This document shows positions 26,409 to 35,923 of a stretch of 64,000 nucleotides of DNA, in pieces (position 1 is the first letter of the stretch; every line of letters begins with the position of its first letter). The DNA is from Clostridiales bacterium. Its GTDB lineage: Bacteria; Bacillota; Clostridia; Lachnospirales; Lachnospiraceae. The stretch is taken from the NCBI GenBank assembly GCA_012519905.1, contig JAAYPG010000066.1, forward strand, positions 1-64,000. Reading direction: 5' to 3'. The position numbers and the translations under genes were made by a program. Below the pieces are notes generated by a model. It was not told the origin of the DNA, did no database searches, and saw nothing but the letters and a program-made list of their open reading frames with translations.

Positions 26409-28016
26409 ATGTTACATAATACTAAGGATAAATATAAGAATTCTACTGACAATAATAATAACAATAGTAATAATAATGCAGAATTGTCTAGAAAATTATT
26501 TTGCAAACCAATTCATAGGATTGGTTTGTTTGTATGTATAGCAATATTTTTGATTAGCCTGGCTGCCATTGTTCTTTTGCTTGATGATAATAAGAGATGG
26601 CTTGTAATATTCCCACTAAGCTCGATTATTATCCTATTAGCCGTATACTATTATACTAAAATTATCAGAAGGTATTTAAAGGATATTTATTACCATACAT
26701 ATATTAGTAAGGAAAACAGTAAGATACTTAATAAACTTGTGTATTATGATAGTCTTACAGGACTTCCTAATAGAAAAACGATTTTGGATGAAGTGGAGAA
26801 TTTAATAAGTAAGGGCAATAAGCAAAGGTTTTATCTGATATATTTTGATATGGATGATTTTAAAAAGATTAATGAAATAGGGGGATACAGTGTTGGCGAT
26901 GAGGTCCTTCGCTATGTTTCCCGTAGATGGAATGACTTGATTAAGGAAGGTGATCTTCTCGGACATCTTGATGGTGATGAATTCTCTTTATTAATTAAGA
27001 GAGATATGGATAGAGAGAGTCTTATGAACTATATCGATAAATTCCGAAAGGTTTTAGACGAGCCAGTAAGCCTATTTGGTAGGGAGTATTTTGTAAGTGC
27101 TAGCTTTGGTATATCTGAATATCCCAATGATGGAAAGGATGGAATTGAGTTACTAAGAAGTTCTTTTATTGCTATGAATACTGCCAAGGAATCAGGCAAG
27201 GATTATATTCAGTTCTATACCCATGAGATGCAAGAGGAGATACTAGAACGAATTCAATTGGAGAATGGCTTAATATATTCTGTTAGAAATAATGAATTAT
27301 ATATGGTTTATCAACCTATGTATAATTGTAAAAACGGTTCTCTCCGTGGGTTTGAGGCCTTGGCCAGATGGGAATATCCTGCTTTTGGATTTGTCAGCCC
27401 GGATCAATTTATACCCATAGCTGAAGAAACAGGGATAATAATAGATATGGGGAAATGGATAATAAATAATGTTTTAACTAAGTTTAAGGAGTTTCACAGA
27501 AAATACAATGTAAGACCCATTGTTTCAATAAATATCTCTGTAGTTCAGATGATTGAGCCTTCATTTGTTCAAATGATTAAGGATGCTCTTGATGAAACTG
27601 GATTCGATGGCAAATATCTTGAACTGGAGATTACTGAATCCGTATTAATATCATACCCTGAGTATATAGTGGAGATAATAGGTCAGTTAAGAGAACTGGG
27701 AATAAGAATAGCCCTAGACGATTTTGGAACTGGCTATGCATCCTTGAATTATCTTCAAATGCTACCGATTAATGTACTTAAAATAGATAAATCATTTATT
27801 GATAAAATAAATAAAGAAAATGCGATGAACCAGATTATATTACATCTCATTAATCTGGCCCATCAGCTTGGTATAGAAGTAGTGGCTGAAGGAGTGGAAA
27901 ATGAGGAACAGCTAAAATTCTTAAGCTCAAATTGCTGTGACTATATACAGGGTTTTCTTTTGAGTAAACCATTAGAGGAAGAATATATAGCTAAGCAGTT
28001 ATTATCATATAAATAA
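26409..28016 (+). CDS. membrane GGDEF-EAL protein, probably a c-di-GMP phosphodiesterase
   Basis: The 535-residue protein has an Asn-rich N-terminus, two membrane segments (about 38-60 and 65-85), a GGDEF domain (about 110-275) and an EAL domain (about 285-530). The GGDEF signature reads HLDGDEF, with the first Gly changed to Asp, so cyclase activity is doubtful. The EAL domain keeps its catalytic set: FEALARW, the Asn of SINISVVQM, the Glu of LELEITESVL, DDFGTGYASL, the Lys of LKIDKSFI, VAEGVE and QGFLLSKPL. It therefore should break down c-di-GMP, with the GGDEF part possibly acting as a GTP sensor. It is a single gene. Confidence 0.9.
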   Translation: MLHNTKDKYKNSTDNNNNNSNNNAELSRKLFCKPIHRIGLFVCIAIFLISLAAIVLLLDDNKRWLVIFPLSSIIILLAVYYYTKIIRRYLKDIYYHTYISKENSKILNKLVYYDSLTGLPNRKTILDEVENLISKGNKQRFYLIYFDMDDFKKINEIGGYSVGDEVLRYVSRRWNDLIKEGDLLGHLDGDEFSLLIKRDMDRESLMNYIDKFRKVLDEPVSLFGREYFVSASFGISEYPNDGKDGIELLRSSFIAMNTAKESGKDYIQFYTHEMQEEILERIQLENGLIYSVRNNELYMVYQPMYNCKNGSLRGFEALARWEYPAFGFVSPDQFIPIAEETGIIIDMGKWIINNVLTKFKEFHRKYNVRPIVSINISVVQMIEPSFVQMIKDALDETGFDGKYLELEITESVLISYPEYIVEIIGQLRELGIRIALDDFGTGYASLNYLQMLPINVLKIDKSFIDKINKENAMNQIILHLINLAHQLGIEVVAEGVENEEQLKFLSSNCCDYIQGFLLSKPLEEEYIAKQLLSYK

Positions 28017-28037
28017 ATTTGTAACTTATAAGAAAAC

Positions 28038-28688
28038 TTATAAATATGTAAAATCCATGATTACTGAACTTTCAATCTCGGTTGTTCCATCTTCTATAGG
28101 GGTTGCAAATTGTCCTTCTCCTAGGAAGGACCGTGCAATGGGAGTGGGTTGATTACTGTTTTCAACAATTCTTATTGGAAGTGGATTTAGCATGGCTCCA
28201 AGTTCATTGGACATGGATATGGCTTTATCAGTGGCGTTTGATAAAGCCATATTCAAGGCTTCAAGATAATATTGATCTATAGCTGATACCTCAAAGCTAA
28301 TTAATTCTACAAGATTGGCCCCTAAAGATACTGCCGTATCAATAATAGCACCTGTCATATTAAGCATATCTGTTCTTATTTCAAATATATTACGTACAAA
28401 ATAGCCTCGATCAATTCGTGTACCGTTCTCAAATTCATATAATCTATCAATATTATATTGGTGAGTTTTTATGTCACTAACACCTATCTGTCGAAGTCCT
28501 TCTAGAATCATTTGACTTATTCTTGCATTATCTTCTTGAACCCTAGTTAGGTTGTCACCTGTGGTCATAACACCTAGTCTAATTACTGCTATGTCTGGTA
28601 TGGCTGTTACGCTAGCTCTTCCTGAGACGGTCATTATGTTATTAGCCATGGAGTTGATATTTCTTTGTCTTTCATTATTCTCATACAT
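28038..28688 (-). CDS. SIMPL (DUF541) domain protein
   Basis: The 216-residue protein has the SIMPL pattern: MTVSGRASVTAIPDIAVIRLGVMTTGDNLTRVQEDNA, then ILEGLRQIGVSDIKTHQYNIDRLYEF, YFVRNIFEIRTDMLNMTGAIIDTAVSLGAN in short blocks, and a C-terminal pair of strands. The family forms oligomers; no enzymatic role is established. There is no signal peptide, unlike many members, so it appears cytoplasmic. Start at 28688 (MYENNERQ) just after GGGGGGCG; a TTG five codons earlier overlaps that site. It converges on the GGDEF-EAL gene. Confidence 0.8.
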   Translation of the reverse strand: MYENNERQRNINSMANNIMTVSGRASVTAIPDIAVIRLGVMTTGDNLTRVQEDNARISQMILEGLRQIGVSDIKTHQYNIDRLYEFENGTRIDRGYFVRNIFEIRTDMLNMTGAIIDTAVSLGANLVELISFEVSAIDQYYLEALNMALSNATDKAISMSNELGAMLNPLPIRIVENSNQPTPIARSFLGEGQFATPIEDGTTEIESSVIMDFTYL

Positions 28689-28772
28689 TATAGCGCCCCC
28701 CAATTAATTTATACAATAATATATGATATTTAATTTAAGATATGTTAGAAAGCAAATTGATGAAAATAATTG

Positions 28773-29132
28773 TTATGCCATATTATATAAAAATGGAAGG
28801 AGCAGAACCCATAATATGTGTGAAAGATTAACTAGTGAGTATAAAGTTAATGATATTAGAAGCCCAATATTAGCTGCTCGTAGTTGTTTGGCGTCTGTAA
28901 GGCGTATTCTTTTATAGAGATAGTTAAGTGTCCCTGCTGGGAGTATAATCTTAAGAATTATGCTAATTAATGGGCTTTCAACTACGCTGACCATAAATAT
29001 GTTTATTTCCTGAAAGAGGCCTGTTCGCAATAAGGCAAGTGTAAATAATATGTCTGAAACATTAAGTATATATAGAAGAATTAACTTTTTGCGAATATTT
29101 ATTATATTATAGGTCTTTATAAATGAAATCAA
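28773..29132 (-). CDS. small membrane protein, DUF5658-like
   Basis: The 119-residue product has three to four membrane segments and the stretch LNVSDILFTLALLRTGLFQEINIFM, resembling the LN-x2-D-x3-T ... G-x2-E-x-NP pattern of DUF5658 proteins, whose function is unknown. I choose the TTG at 29132 as start because a perfect AAGGAGGTG stands 7 bases before it; the longer frame with ATG at 29171 would place that site inside the coding region. It is a single gene, divergent from the multicopper-oxidase-like gene. Confidence 0.6.
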   Translation of the reverse strand: MISFIKTYNIINIRKKLILLYILNVSDILFTLALLRTGLFQEINIFMVSVVESPLISIILKIILPAGTLNYLYKRIRLTDAKQLRAANIGLLISLTLYSLVNLSHILWVLLLPFLYNMA

Positions 29133-29371
29133 ATATTCACCTCCTTGACAGGAGTATTGACAACTAGCCATGTTTTAATCGTTTTATATAATTTATTAGA
29201 GTGTCTGATTATATGTATGTTTGACTGCTTGTGTACTTACATATAATTTTTGGATATATTTTTCTTTGAACAATAATGAGTTTGATCTGTTAGTAGCGAT
29301 TGTCGAAATATGAACATTTTTGTAAGAGACACATAGAATAATATAGTCACTTATAAGAAACGAGGTGTCGT

Positions 29372-30943
29372 ATGTTACAAAACTGTTCAAAAATAATTAT
29401 TTATTATGTTATTAATAATTTTAAGAATATTGTTAAATATAGGAAACGTAAATATATTTATATTGGAGAAAAAGAAAAACTTGATCCCAAAATTATACCA
29501 AAATATAAAAATCAATTATATAAGCCCCATATCTTTCACCCAATCTTAATTAAAACTCGAAAGAATGATTATAAAGAAGCTAGGGTAGAAGAGTACTTAT
29601 ATTTTATAGATATATGCAGTTTTAAAGAGCAGATCTTACCCCATGGATTTCCTAAAACAACAGTTATTGGTGCCGCTGGTCTTATTAAGACTTCAAAGGG
29701 AACTGTTAGATATATTAGGGCTTTTCCTGGGGCTAGCTTTGAGGTAAGTAGATATGCTCCAATTCATGTAAGGTGGAGAAATAAGACGGATAGGTTGATT
29801 CGAATATATATTCACGGACTTAAAAGTAATAAGACAGATATTTCATATGAATTAGATAAGCTTTATAAAAGAGTAAGCGACCATCAATATGAAAATAATC
29901 AAGAAACGGCTTTGTATTGGTATCAGGATAAGAACAATCTTATGAGCACAATAGGGCTATATATTATAAAAGAAGATAAGAAGGACTATAGGTATAACTT
30001 TAAAAGTATGGATTTGCCCGTATCTAAATATAAATACCCACTTATTATACAGGATTGTTCCTTCTATAAGGATGGGTCAGTTGTCTATCCCAGTGGAAAA
30101 GTAAGCGATAAATCAAATACAGCTGTATCTTGGCTACCATACTATGGGGATGTTATCCTGGTAAATGGCAGGGCATGGCCAAATCTAGAAGTGGAAAGAA
30201 GGCAATATAGATTCTATATCTTAAATGCTTCTAGATCAAGATTTTATAATTTATATCTATCAAATGGAGTAGACTTTTTAGTAATTGGGGGAGACAAGGG
30301 GCTGCTTCCTTCGGCCGTAAGGCAAAAAAACATATTACTAGCACCGGGAGAGAGAGTTGATCTTCTAATAGATTTCTCCCGACTAGCTAAGGGTTCAAGA
30401 ATTATATTAAGGAATGATGCCAAGACGCCATATCCCCATGGGGAGCTAGTAAATCCAGAAACAGTGGGACAAATCATGAGTTTTCATATCCCTGACCATG
30501 AAGCCTTATCTATATCACCCAGCAAACTACCTAATAAGCTATATGACGCAGCTATAATACCAAAGAATTTACCAGTGATAGTTAACCTTATCTCTAAGGA
30601 CGTGGAAGTTAAGGAAGGTTCTGTACTATTGAATGGTAATAGATGCACCTTGCCTATTACTATAAAGGGTCAGATTGAATCACCCCAGGAATGGTGCTTT
30701 ATAAATATTACTGAATTATCTTATCCAGTCTATTTTAAAGAAAGCAAGTTCAGAATAATAAGTCGTCAGGAAATTGATACAAGATCCTTCAGTAGACAGT
30801 GGAATGATAGTAAGGATTATCAAACCATTGGTCCTCATTTGCTTGGAGACCCTAAAGAATCAGAGGAATATGAGAGGGGCTGGAAGGATACCTTAAGAAT
30901 CGATCCGGGTGTGGTAACTCGGGTATTAGTGCAATCAAATTAA
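29372..30943 (+). CDS. CotA-like multicopper-oxidase homologue lacking copper ligands
   Basis: The 523-residue protein can be followed along the spore-coat laccase/bilirubin oxidase CotA: FPGASFEVSRYAPIHVRWRN, PLIIQDCSFYKDGSVVYPSG, GDVILVNGRAWPNLEVE, QYRFYILNASRSRFYNL, GLLPSAVRQKNILLAPGERVD and GWKDTLRIDPGVVTRVLV. The copper sites are gone: the HLHG motif reads YIHG, WYHDHA reads WYQDKN, HPIHLH reads YPVYFK, and the protein stops where HCHILEHE should follow. It cannot be a normal laccase. The frame is intact, so a structural role, perhaps in the spore coat, is my inference. A basic, unmatched N-terminus of about 45 residues precedes the fold. Confidence 0.75.
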   Translation: MLQNCSKIIIYYVINNFKNIVKYRKRKYIYIGEKEKLDPKIIPKYKNQLYKPHIFHPILIKTRKNDYKEARVEEYLYFIDICSFKEQILPHGFPKTTVIGAAGLIKTSKGTVRYIRAFPGASFEVSRYAPIHVRWRNKTDRLIRIYIHGLKSNKTDISYELDKLYKRVSDHQYENNQETALYWYQDKNNLMSTIGLYIIKEDKKDYRYNFKSMDLPVSKYKYPLIIQDCSFYKDGSVVYPSGKVSDKSNTAVSWLPYYGDVILVNGRAWPNLEVERRQYRFYILNASRSRFYNLYLSNGVDFLVIGGDKGLLPSAVRQKNILLAPGERVDLLIDFSRLAKGSRIILRNDAKTPYPHGELVNPETVGQIMSFHIPDHEALSISPSKLPNKLYDAAIIPKNLPVIVNLISKDVEVKEGSVLLNGNRCTLPITIKGQIESPQEWCFINITELSYPVYFKESKFRIISRQEIDTRSFSRQWNDSKDYQTIGPHLLGDPKESEEYERGWKDTLRIDPGVVTRVLVQSN

Positions 30944-30946
30944 AAA

Positions 30947-30990
30947 AATGAGCTGTCTATAAGGATATAACCTTTAAAGACAGTCTCATT
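30947..30990. terminator. bidirectional terminator between the MCO-like gene and purE
   Basis: AATGAG-CTGTCT pairs with AGACAG-(T)-CTCATT around an 19-base loop. A run of A precedes and ATATAT follows; both genes end within 10 bases of it. Confidence 0.75.
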
Positions 30991-30995
30991 ATATA

Positions 30996-31487
30996 TTATA
31001 TTTCAGTCTGAAGTTTCTTGTCTTTTTCTAACACTTCCCTAGCCATGTCTTCCTTCATTTTAAGAAGCTTTTCTGTTAATAAGTCATCATTAACCGCAAG
31101 AATCTGAACTGCCAGCAAGGCGGCATTTTCTGCTCCATCTATGGCAACTGTTGCTACGGGTACTCCCTTAGGCATCTGAACAGTAGATAATAGTGCATCA
31201 AGGCCATCAAGTGTAGAGGATTTCATAGGAATTCCTATAACGGGTAATGTAGTATGAGCAGCAACAACTCCGGCCAAATGTGCTGCTTTTCCTGCTGCGC
31301 ATATTATAACACCAAAACCATTAGATTTTGCATTTGATGCAAATTCCATAGCCTGCTTTGGAGTACGGTGTGCGCTCATTATATGAGCTTCAGTTGTGAT
31401 GCCATAATCTTTGAGGGTCTTAATTGTACCTTTTACAACAGGTAAATCAGAATCGCTACCCATTATTACTGCTACTTTTTTATTCAT
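30996..31487 (-). CDS. purE: N5-carboxyaminoimidazole ribonucleotide mutase
   Basis: The 163-residue protein has the class I PurE signature VAVIMGSDSDLPVVK, the catalytic-loop SAHRTPKQAMEFA and GVIICAAGKAAHLAGVVAAHTTLPVIGIPMKS. It converts N5-CAIR to CAIR in purine synthesis. It is a lone gene here, outside a pur operon, with its own strong promoter (31521-31549) and GGAGG binding site. The last 35 residues are charged, which is common in short PurE proteins. Confidence 0.95.
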   Translation of the reverse strand: MNKKVAVIMGSDSDLPVVKGTIKTLKDYGITTEAHIMSAHRTPKQAMEFASNAKSNGFGVIICAAGKAAHLAGVVAAHTTLPVIGIPMKSSTLDGLDALLSTVQMPKGVPVATVAIDGAENAALLAVQILAVNDDLLTEKLLKMKEDMAREVLEKDKKLQTEI

Positions 31488-31520
31488 CTTAACCTCCTAA
31501 AAACAAGCTTTTGTTCCTAT

Positions 31521-31549
31521 AATATATCTTATAACATTATGGGTGTCAA
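31521..31549 (-). promoter_or_regulatory. predicted sigma-A promoter of purE
   Basis: On the minus strand TTGACA (31549-31544) and TATATT (31526-31521) are separated by 17 bases: six of six and five of six matches. Confidence 0.7.
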
Positions 31550-31657
31550 TAATTAATATAGTTGATTATTAGATGAAAATGTAATATAATATGTCCAGAT
31601 ATAAAAAAACTATAAAGAATATTAAAATAAAATAACTTTTATAAAGTAGGTTTTGTA

Positions 31658-32263
31658 ATGACTAGATATAAAGAACATGATAATTGTAATCTAAATAAAA
31701 ATGAAAAATCATATAAAAATGTGTACATAGTATTATCTCAGACGAGAACCTATCCTGCAAGGGTAATTAAATTATATACCCATGAGCCTTATGCTCACGC
31801 ATCAATAGCCTTTGACGAGGATTTAGAGGAAATGTACAGTTTTGCCAGGCGTGGACTATATAATCCTTTTAATGCTGGATTTATTAGAGAGCATATTGAT
31901 AAGGGAGTGTTTGGACGATTTACAACTACTGAATGTAGTATTTATCGCCTAAGGATTACCAATCAACAGTATATTTCCTTAAGAAGAGAAATAGATAGGT
32001 TCAACCAGAATAAAAATTCTTATTCTTATAATTACTTAGGTCTAATAGGAGCAGCCTTCAATATTCCCATACGTTCGAAGCAAAGGTATTTCTGCTCCCA
32101 GTTTGTTGCCTATGTTCTTGAGCAAAGCGGTATATATTTGTTTGAAAAAACCTATGCTTTAGTTAAACCAAGAGATATAAGGGTTAATCCCAATCTTGAA
32201 ACTATTTATCAGGGTAGGCTATCCCAATATAGGATTCATAAGAAGAAGTATCATATAGCGTAA
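31658..32263 (+). CDS. permuted papain-fold (YiiX/NlpC-P60-like) protein
   Basis: The 201-residue protein has a His in PYAHASIAFD before the Cys in YFCSQFVAYVLEQSG, the reversed order that marks circularly permuted NlpC/P60 (papain-like) enzymes such as YiiX/YebB. The early segment YIVLSQTRTYPARVIKLYT and the following YSYNYLGLIGAAF support this. Members are thought to be thiol amidases or peptidases acting on peptides or lipids; the substrate here is unknown. There is no signal peptide. It is a single gene followed by two hairpins. Confidence 0.75.
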   Translation: MTRYKEHDNCNLNKNEKSYKNVYIVLSQTRTYPARVIKLYTHEPYAHASIAFDEDLEEMYSFARRGLYNPFNAGFIREHIDKGVFGRFTTTECSIYRLRITNQQYISLRREIDRFNQNKNSYSYNYLGLIGAAFNIPIRSKQRYFCSQFVAYVLEQSGIYLFEKTYALVKPRDIRVNPNLETIYQGRLSQYRIHKKKYHIA

Positions 32264-32282
32264 AGCTAGTATTGTATCACAT

Positions 32283-32310
32283 CCCAATGCGAACAAAGTT
32301 CGCAATGTGG
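32283..32310. terminator. short hairpin after the papain-fold gene
   Basis: CCCAATGCGAAC and GTTCGCAATGTGG pair with a one-base bulge around AAA. No T run follows, so it may protect the mRNA end rather than terminate. Confidence 0.4.
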
Positions 32311-32347
32311 ACTACTATTATCTAATAAAAGGAAATGTTTTATATAA

Positions 32348-32386
32348 AAATCGGAAGAAATACACTATGAGTGTTTCTTCCGATTT
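32348..32386. terminator. bidirectional terminator
   Basis: AAATCGGAAGAAATACAC pairs with GTGTTTCTTCCGATTT (one bulge), with A before and T after the stem, between the papain-fold gene and msrA, which converge. Confidence 0.85.
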
Positions 32387-32428
32387 AATTTATATATACT
32401 AAAAAGTCTTATAATTTGGTTAGAATAC

Positions 32429-32962
32429 CTAGCTATCTGCTGGATTTAATATAGGGTCCTTAGCTAACCTTGCAGCGATGAATTTATCTTGTCCGATATG
32501 ACAATAGCCCTGAATATTCTTGTCTAGATATTTCTGGTGATAATCCTCTGCAAGATAGTAATTATTTAGCGGTAGTATCTCTATAACTATGGGGTCCTTA
32601 TATGAACTTTGGAGTTCCTTTATAGACTTTCTAATTATAACTTCATCAGAACTATCAATATAATAAACTCCGGTTCTGTATTGTGTCCCCGTATCCCCAC
32701 CTTGGCGATTTAAAGATGTAGGATCAATTACATTATAAAACAGCTTTAGCAAATACTCCAATCTTATCTTTGCAGGGTCATATACTACACGAACAGTTTC
32801 TGCATGGCCAGTATTATCCTGACATACTTCTTCATAGCTGGGATTTATGCTGCTACCATTGGCATAGCCCACGTCTGTTTCTATTACACCAGGTATAAGT
32901 GATAGATACTTCTCTGTACCCCAGAAGCATCCTCCTGCTAGGTAGATAACTTTTCTTTCCAT
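32429..32962 (-). CDS. msrA: peptide-methionine (S)-S-oxide reductase
   Basis: The 177-residue protein has the catalytic GGCFWGTEKYL motif at its N-terminus, then VGYANGSSINPSYEEVC, TGHAETVRVVYDP and YHQKYLDKN. MsrA repairs oxidised methionine with thioredoxin; the first Cys is the nucleophile. Start at 32962 (MERKVIYLAGG), 7-9 bases after GGGAGG; an ATG nine bases earlier abuts the binding site and is unlikely. No MsrB domain is attached. It is consistent with the other oxidative-damage genes in the window. Confidence 0.95.
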   Translation of the reverse strand: MERKVIYLAGGCFWGTEKYLSLIPGVIETDVGYANGSSINPSYEEVCQDNTGHAETVRVVYDPAKIRLEYLLKLFYNVIDPTSLNRQGGDTGTQYRTGVYYIDSSDEVIIRKSIKELQSSYKDPIVIEILPLNNYYLAEDYHQKYLDKNIQGYCHIGQDKFIAARLAKDPILNPADS

Positions 32963-33026
32963 GATTGACATCCTCCCTTAATTAAGACTTGCTATCATTA
33001 GTTAGTCTGAATATGGATTACTCATG

Positions 33027-35702
33027 CTATTTCTTCTGGGAAGCCCGCATGAATATCTTAATAATCTCATTTACCAATAAAGGTACTAAGGCAAATAGGA
33101 AAACTAACCCCCAATCCTGTAAGGATAAATTCTGGACCTGAAATGCCTTGGCAAGAGGAGGAACGGATATAACAATAAATTGAAGGAAAAAACCTGTAAC
33201 AATGGCACCAACTAGATATTTATTTTTAAAGAGACCCACTTGAAAGATTGATTTTGTAGCACTTCGCATCGACAAAGAGTAGAAGAGCTGAGAGGCTGCC
33301 AATACTACAAATGCCATAGTTCTAGCATAAGTTAATGCATTTAGATATTCTAGATTTTCTAAATCAGTGATTATTTCACCGAGAGGATAATTGTGCTCCC
33401 ACAAGCCATAAGCGAATGCAGCTAGGGTCAATAGGCCGATCAATACCCCGCCTATTATAGCACGAACACCTGCCCCTCCAGCAAAGAAGCTATCTTTGGG
33501 ATTCCTGGGCTTTTGCTTCATAACATCATGATCTCCTGGATCCACACCTAATGAGATGGCAGGAAGTGAGTCTGTAATTAGGTTGATCCATAGAAGATGG
33601 GTGGCTAGTAGAGGTATCGGCCAATTAAGAAGTATCGATATAAATATACTTATAACTTCACCCAAATTACAGGAAAGGAGGAAAATCACAGCCTTTTTGA
33701 TGTTGTTATATATATTTCTGCCCTCTTCAATAGCATGGACAATGGTTGTGAAATTATCGTCAGTTAATATCATATCACTAGCACCCTTAGCTACATCAGT
33801 ACCAGTAATACCCATAGCAACACCAATATCAGCAAATTTTAGAGAGGGAGCATCATTAACGCCGTCTCCAGTCATAGATACGATATTGCCCTGAGCCTTA
33901 AAGGCCTTAACTATTTTTACTTTATGCTCAGGAGAAACTCTGGCAAACACTCTATAATCATTGATACGTCTAGCAAAGACTTCATCGGTCATATTATCTA
34001 TTTCGGCCCCAGTTATACTTTGCTCCAGGCTTTCTGCGATCTCTAGCTCTTTTGCTATGGCTACAGCAGTGTTTTTATGGTCACCGGTTATCATAATTGG
34101 AATGATACCAGCATTCTTTGCTTCTCGAATAGAATCCTTGACCTCTAGTCTTGGAGGATCAATCATGCCAACCAAGCCAATAATAGTTAGATCCTTCTCC
34201 ATTTCTTCAGGAGTAATAAGAGAGGAGGTCTCCTTATAAGCGGCGCCAAGAACTCTAAGAGCGGAATTTGACATTTCCTCGGTCACCCTTAGATAGTCTT
34301 CCTTCATGTCATCTGTTAATGGTACAATAACGCCATCTACCAATGCGCTAGTACATATCTTTAACAGGTTGTCAATTGCACCCTTGGTATTAACTCGATA
34401 TCCCTTACCCGCTTGGTTAAGAGTTGACATAAGCTTTCTATCTGAATCAAAGGGGAATTCGGAGACTCTTTTGTGCTCGTTGTTAATTGAGTTCTTAGTA
34501 ATATTATATTTGTTACCAAGAACAATAAGGGCAACCTCAGTAGGATCACCGGTACCCTGTTCATTCTCATAGGTTGCATCTGAGCAGAGAACAAGAGTCT
34601 TTATTAGTTCCATCTCATCTTGACTACCTACCAGGTTAGTTGCTGTTTGACCAACATCTGTAAGCGTTTTATGGGTATAGTGCTTAACGACAGTCATTTT
34701 ATTTTGAGTTAGGGTACCTGTTTTGTCCGAGCAGATAATATTGACTGAACCTAAGGTTTCTACTGCGGGAAGTTTTTTTACAATTGCATTAATCTTAGAC
34801 ATTCTAGTTACACCTAGGGCTAAGACTATTGCGACTATAGCTGCTAGACCTTCGGGAATAGCCGCTACAGCAAGACTTATGGCTGTTAGGAACATTTCCA
34901 TAATGTCTCTTTTTTGGAATAAAGCTATTACAAAGATTAGTCCACAGATTCCAATGGCAAGAATACCAAGTATACGTCCTAGTTCATCAAGCTTTTTCTG
35001 AAGAGGAGTCATTTCATAGGTATGGTCATCCAGTATTTTTGCTATCTTACCTATCTCAGTGTCCATTGCTGTAGCAACTACAACTCCTTCGCCTCTTCCA
35101 TAGGTAACTAAAGTAGACATATATGCCATGTTAACCTTGTCACCCAATGAGGTCTTAGGGTCTGTAAGAATAGTCGAAGCATTCTTGTTAGTAGGTACTG
35201 ATTCACCTGTTAGGGCGGATTCCTCAATTTGAAGATTTGCCGTATCTGTGAGTCTTATGTCCGCTGGAATAAAACGGCCAGCATCCAGAATTATAATGTC
35301 TCCTGGAACTACCTCTTCTGAATTAATCTCTAAAATCTCGCCGCCTCTACGGACCAGTGATTTTGGGGTTGTTAATTTCTGTAGGGCTTCTACTGCCTTT
35401 TCTGCCTTGGATTCTTGGGCAACACCAATAATTGCATTTAAGGCTACAACCAGTAGAATGATGATTGCATCTGAATATTCACCAATAGCTATGGTTATAG
35501 CTGCCGCTCCCAATAGAACATATATAAGCATATCCTTTAATTGGGATAAAAATAGAGCTAATACACTTTTCTTAGGTTTTCCCTTTAGCTTGTTTCTACC
35601 ATACTGCTCAAGTCTATTTGCGGCTTCTTCCTTAGAAAGTCCTATTTCAGGATCCACATTTAGCTCTTTAAGAATTTCTTCCTGTGATTTAATAAACCAC
35701 AT
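33027..35702 (-). CDS. P-type (P2A) calcium-transporting ATPase
   Basis: The 891-residue ATPase has the A-domain TGES (EESALTGESVPTNK), the phosphorylated Asp in ICSDKTGTLTQNK (about residue 325) and hinge GDGVNDAPSLK. The ion site matches sarcoplasmic Ca pumps: AIPEGL in M4, NLGEVISIF in M5, and NLITDSLPAISLG in M6. Ten membrane segments are expected, and the length is normal for bacterial Ca2+ pumps such as LMCA1 or YloB. It should export Ca2+ with ATP. A GGTGT-type binding site precedes ATG. It is a single gene, divergent from the MscS-like channel. Confidence 0.93.
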   Translation of the reverse strand: MWFIKSQEEILKELNVDPEIGLSKEEAANRLEQYGRNKLKGKPKKSVLALFLSQLKDMLIYVLLGAAAITIAIGEYSDAIIILLVVALNAIIGVAQESKAEKAVEALQKLTTPKSLVRRGGEILEINSEEVVPGDIIILDAGRFIPADIRLTDTANLQIEESALTGESVPTNKNASTILTDPKTSLGDKVNMAYMSTLVTYGRGEGVVVATAMDTEIGKIAKILDDHTYEMTPLQKKLDELGRILGILAIGICGLIFVIALFQKRDIMEMFLTAISLAVAAIPEGLAAIVAIVLALGVTRMSKINAIVKKLPAVETLGSVNIICSDKTGTLTQNKMTVVKHYTHKTLTDVGQTATNLVGSQDEMELIKTLVLCSDATYENEQGTGDPTEVALIVLGNKYNITKNSINNEHKRVSEFPFDSDRKLMSTLNQAGKGYRVNTKGAIDNLLKICTSALVDGVIVPLTDDMKEDYLRVTEEMSNSALRVLGAAYKETSSLITPEEMEKDLTIIGLVGMIDPPRLEVKDSIREAKNAGIIPIMITGDHKNTAVAIAKELEIAESLEQSITGAEIDNMTDEVFARRINDYRVFARVSPEHKVKIVKAFKAQGNIVSMTGDGVNDAPSLKFADIGVAMGITGTDVAKGASDMILTDDNFTTIVHAIEEGRNIYNNIKKAVIFLLSCNLGEVISIFISILLNWPIPLLATHLLWINLITDSLPAISLGVDPGDHDVMKQKPRNPKDSFFAGGAGVRAIIGGVLIGLLTLAAFAYGLWEHNYPLGEIITDLENLEYLNALTYARTMAFVVLAASQLFYSLSMRSATKSIFQVGLFKNKYLVGAIVTGFFLQFIVISVPPLAKAFQVQNLSLQDWGLVFLFALVPLLVNEIIKIFMRASQKK

Positions 35703-35923
35703 AATAACACCTCTTTTTTAGTATTTTCATTATGTTGCCTTAATGCTTAGCTTATTATACAGATTTGGAGCTTAGATGCCACCCCTTCATCTGTTAATTA
35801 ATTGATTATATCAAACATAAATTATTATTTCATTAAAAATTAATAAGAATTTATGATATTGCACTTGAAAAATTTAATTATAACAGAGAGAATATATAGT
35901 GAACAGATAAAAGGAAAATATGT

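Noticed and set aside
28723-28917. A 64-codon plus-strand frame
   Set aside because: It lies opposite the better-supported DUF5658-like gene, which has a perfect Shine-Dalgarno and membrane-protein character.
30244-30477. A minus-strand frame inside the CotA-like gene
   Set aside because: It is the opposite-strand shadow of a gene with clear family similarity and has no binding site.
29372-30943. CotA-like gene as an active laccase or as a pseudogene
   Set aside because: Active laccase is excluded by loss of the copper ligands. A pseudogene is less likely because the 523-codon frame is uninterrupted and has its own terminator.
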